Of a DNA stretch of 14,991 nt, positions 13,079 to 14,991 are shown piece by piece. The translations under genes and the position numbers were made by a program. Positions within the stretch are counted from its first letter, which is position 1, and each line of letters begins with the position of its first letter. Source of the stretch: Verrucomicrobia bacterium UBA7008 (GTDB lineage Bacteria > Verrucomicrobiota > Kiritimatiellia > RFP12 > UBA1067); contig DJXI01000026.1 in NCBI GenBank assembly GCA_002449695.1, positions 1 to 14,991 of the forward strand, given 5' to 3'. The notes beneath the pieces are model-generated. The model was not told where the DNA came from, made no database searches, and was given only the letters and a program-made list of their open reading frames with translations.

Positions 13079-14425
13079 ATGACGCGCGTCAGTGATCTTT
13101 CGGGCGCGGCGCTCGAACGTGCGTATGCGCGGCGTCGCATCCGCCAGGTGGCGGCGATGCTTGTCGTGTATGCGCTTTTCTACATCTGCCGCCTCGCGTT
13201 CTCGGCGTCGAAGAAAGATATGATCGAGCAGGGCGCGTACACGGCGAAGGAGATCGGCGTCGTCGGCTCGGCGATGCTCATCGCCTACGCGATTGGCAAG
13301 TTCGTGAACGGCTTCATCGCCGACCGCGTGAATGTTCGCCGCTACATCATGTTCGGGCTCTTCGTCTCGGCGCTCGCCAACTTCGTGGTGGGCTTCCACA
13401 TTCCGGCGCTGATGCTCGCGGTGGTGTGGTTCGTGAACGGACTCGCGCAATCGACGGGTGCACCGTGTTGCGTCGTGGCGCTCTCGCGCTGGTGGCCGAA
13501 GGAGCGGCGAGGAACGTACTACGGCATCTGGTCCTGCTCGAACAATCTCGGCGAGGTGCTTGCCTACATCCTCACGGCGGGCGTCATGGTCTGGGCGGGC
13601 GCGCATTACGGCGCGGACTACGCATGGCGCAGCTGCTTCTGGGGCGCGGCGGCGATGGGTGCCGTCGGCATTGCGGCGGCGTGGTTCTTCTTTGGCAACG
13701 CACCTGAGGACGAAGGCTTGCCGCCCGTCCCCGTCGATGCTGCGGAGGCGAAGGTCGATACCGCCGGCGGGCAGAAGATTGCGCTAACGGCGCCCGCCGT
13801 ATGGCTGATTGCGATAGCGGGCGGCCTTTTCGCCGCGAGCCGCTACGCTGTCATAGACTGGGGCATCTTCTTCCTTCAGGTCAAGAAAGGCTACACGGGC
13901 ACGGATGCCGCGATGATCGTCACGGTGAACTCCATAGTCGGCGCGGTGTCGTCGGGGCTGTCGGGCATCATATCCGACCGCTTCTTCAAGGGTAGCCGTC
14001 AGGAACTTGCGGTTTCCGCAGGGCTGGTGAATGTTACCGCGCTCGTGCTGTTCATGCTCGTGCCGGGGCGGCATCCGTGGCTTGACGTGACGGCGATGGT
14101 GCTGTTCGGCCTTGCGGTCGGCATTCTGCTCACGTTCCTCGGCGGACTGATGGCGGTTGACCGCGTGCCGAAGTGCGCGGCCGGCGCAGCATTGGGCATC
14201 GCTGGAATAGGGTCGTATCTCGGCGCGGGGCTGCAAAGCGCGTTCTCGGGGTGCCTTGTTGCGCGCGGCGCGGACGGCGCGGCCACGCTCATGGGGCACA
14301 CGTTCGCAAGCGGCTACACGCTCGACTGGCTCGCCGTGTTTTGGATCGGTGTCGCCGCGCTGTCGGTGGCGTTCACGATCGCCGCCGGCAGATGCGGCAG
14401 AAATAGATGCGGCGGGAAAGGTTGA
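13079..14425 (+). CDS. Organophosphate:phosphate antiporter, MFS (GlpT/UhpT type)
   Basis: A 448-residue inner-membrane transporter of the length of GlpT (about 450), with about 12 hydrophobic helices and a central loop at about 206-236. It belongs to the OPA family: RGTYYGIWSCSNNLGE (144-159) is a near-match to the GlpT-family signature, and the two arginines that bind substrate phosphate in GlpT (Arg45, Arg269) correspond to Arg38 in YICRLAFSAS and Arg255 in SRYAVIDWG. Both being kept favours transport of glycerol-3-phosphate or a sugar phosphate in exchange for phosphate. UhpC-type sensing is less likely because no uhpAB-like partner sits next to it. The frame is open back to 13025, but the ATG at 13079 follows GGAGGAA by about nine bases and sits one base after the diesterase stop. 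The C-terminus (GRCGRNRCGGKG) is short and basic. Confidence 0.9.
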   Translation: MTRVSDLSGAALERAYARRRIRQVAAMLVVYALFYICRLAFSASKKDMIEQGAYTAKEIGVVGSAMLIAYAIGKFVNGFIADRVNVRRYIMFGLFVSALANFVVGFHIPALMLAVVWFVNGLAQSTGAPCCVVALSRWWPKERRGTYYGIWSCSNNLGEVLAYILTAGVMVWAGAHYGADYAWRSCFWGAAAMGAVGIAAAWFFFGNAPEDEGLPPVPVDAAEAKVDTAGGQKIALTAPAVWLIAIAGGLFAASRYAVIDWGIFFLQVKKGYTGTDAAMIVTVNSIVGAVSSGLSGIISDRFFKGSRQELAVSAGLVNVTALVLFMLVPGRHPWLDVTAMVLFGLAVGILLTFLGGLMAVDRVPKCAAGAALGIAGIGSYLGAGLQSAFSGCLVARGADGAATLMGHTFASGYTLDWLAVFWIGVAALSVAFTIAAGRCGRNRCGGKG

Positions 14426-14442
14426 GACAGGGGGTGACAAGA

Positions 14443-14991
14443 ATGAGCAAGAACATGACAAGACGTGTCGCCGCTTGTGCGGCGATCGTGATTGGCGCGG
14501 TGCTGCCGCTTTCTGCGGCGGAGCTGACACACCGCTGGAGCTTCAACGGCGACTGGTCGGATTCGGTCGGCGATGCGGATGCCGTGAACGTTGGTGAACG
14601 CGTATCGCTCTACGGCAATCGTGTCCACATGGGCTACGGAGGCTGCTCGCATGGATCAGGTTATGTGAACCTCGGCACGAACATGCTCGACACCACGGCG
14701 GCGACTATTGAGCTGTGGGCGCGGCAAGATGGCGTCCAGAAATGGTCGCGCGTGTTTGACTACGGCGCAGACAATGCGCACTACTTCACGCTCTGCTGGA
14801 CATACGAGACAAACCTGAACAACGACCGCGCCGGAATGAAGAATCCCGGCGAGATTGCTGTGGACGGCACGATGGCGCCATACGAAATCGGGGAGGACTA
14901 CCATATCGCCGTGACATTCGAGCGACAGGGCGATGCGACGCTCGTCAAGTGGCAGCGGCGCGATGCGAAGACGGGCGAATTGCAGAAGTCT
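14443..14991 (+). CDS. Secreted LamG/concanavalin-like protein, N-terminal part
   Basis: An open frame from ATG 14443 runs off the right edge after 183 codons without a stop. Residues 1-25 form a signal peptide (MSKNMTRRVAACAAIVIGAV...LSA). The mature part starts ELTHRWSFNGDWSDSVGDAD, the usual opening strand of LamG/laminin-G-like jelly-roll domains (H-x-WSFN-GD--DSVG-AD). It continues with YVNLGTNML (77-85), TIELWARQD (90-98) and YHIAVTFERQG (154-164), all family features. Such domains bind glycans or are carried by large surface proteins; the full domain plan is cut off. GGGGGTGA lies shortly before the ATG, and the gene begins 17 bases after the antiporter, so it is probably in the same operon. 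A glycan-binding or adhesin role in substrate capture is inference. Confidence 0.75.
   Translation, partial: MSKNMTRRVAACAAIVIGAVLPLSAAELTHRWSFNGDWSDSVGDADAVNVGERVSLYGNRVHMGYGGCSHGSGYVNLGTNMLDTTAATIELWARQDGVQKWSRVFDYGADNAHYFTLCWTYETNLNNDRAGMKNPGEIAVDGTMAPYEIGEDYHIAVTFERQGDATLVKWQRRDAKTGELQKS

Overview
The window is high-GC (roughly 60%) bacterial DNA, densely coding, from a Gram-negative (diderm) organism. Nearly every product on the + strand has an export signal, three of them with twin-arginine (Tat) type leaders, and one is an outer-membrane-type beta-barrel ending in Phe. The secreted formylglycine-generating-enzyme (FGE)-fold protein with an N-terminal beta domain, the NarX-type sensor kinase with a large periplasmic part, and the LamG-type protein resemble gut Kiritimatiellae/Lentisphaerae (PVC group). 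That placement rests on remembered family resemblance, not on a marker gene.

Layout. On the - strand (64-2747) a sensor kinase and a NarL/LuxR-type response regulator overlap by four bases. The kinase appears to be read from an extended -10 promoter so close to its ATG that the mRNA would be leaderless. About 70 bp away, a second promoter with the same 12-bp core points the other way. It leads into a leader region (2848-3109) holding a hairpin, a short doubtful ORF and an octamer repeat. From 3110 to the right edge all ten clear genes lie on the + strand. Gaps are 21 bp or less, or genes overlap, except for 10514-10727, which is nearly filled by a small ORF joined to both neighbours by ATGA overlaps. 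The run therefore looks like one operon of about 11.9 kb.

Block A (3110-5998) is a surface module: an FGE-fold secreted protein lacking the FGE catalytic cysteines, a secreted beta-rich protein of unknown function, and a predicted outer-membrane barrel. Block B (6020-14425) is a phosphoester-processing module: metallophosphoesterase 1, a six-hairpin glycoside hydrolase, a purple-acid-phosphatase-like metallophosphoesterase 2, metallophosphoesterase 3 (paralog of 1), a periplasmic glycerophosphodiester phosphodiesterase, and an organophosphate:phosphate antiporter (GlpT/UhpT type) that keeps both phosphate-binding arginines. A LamG-like secreted protein runs off the right edge.

The simplest reading, which is inference, is a locus for breaking down a phosphodiester-decorated glycan or glycerophospho-compound in the periplasm. 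Glycosidic bonds are cut by the GH63/MGH1-like enzyme, phosphoesters by the phosphoesterases, and the freed organophosphate (for example glycerol-3-phosphate) is taken up by the antiporter. The diesterase-transporter pair parallels E. coli glpTQ. Three unrelated short repeat families (an octamer in the leader, an 18-mer direct repeat before phosphoesterase 3, and a heptamer array inside phosphoesterase 3) are also present. Positions 1-63, downstream of the response regulator, show nothing recognisable.
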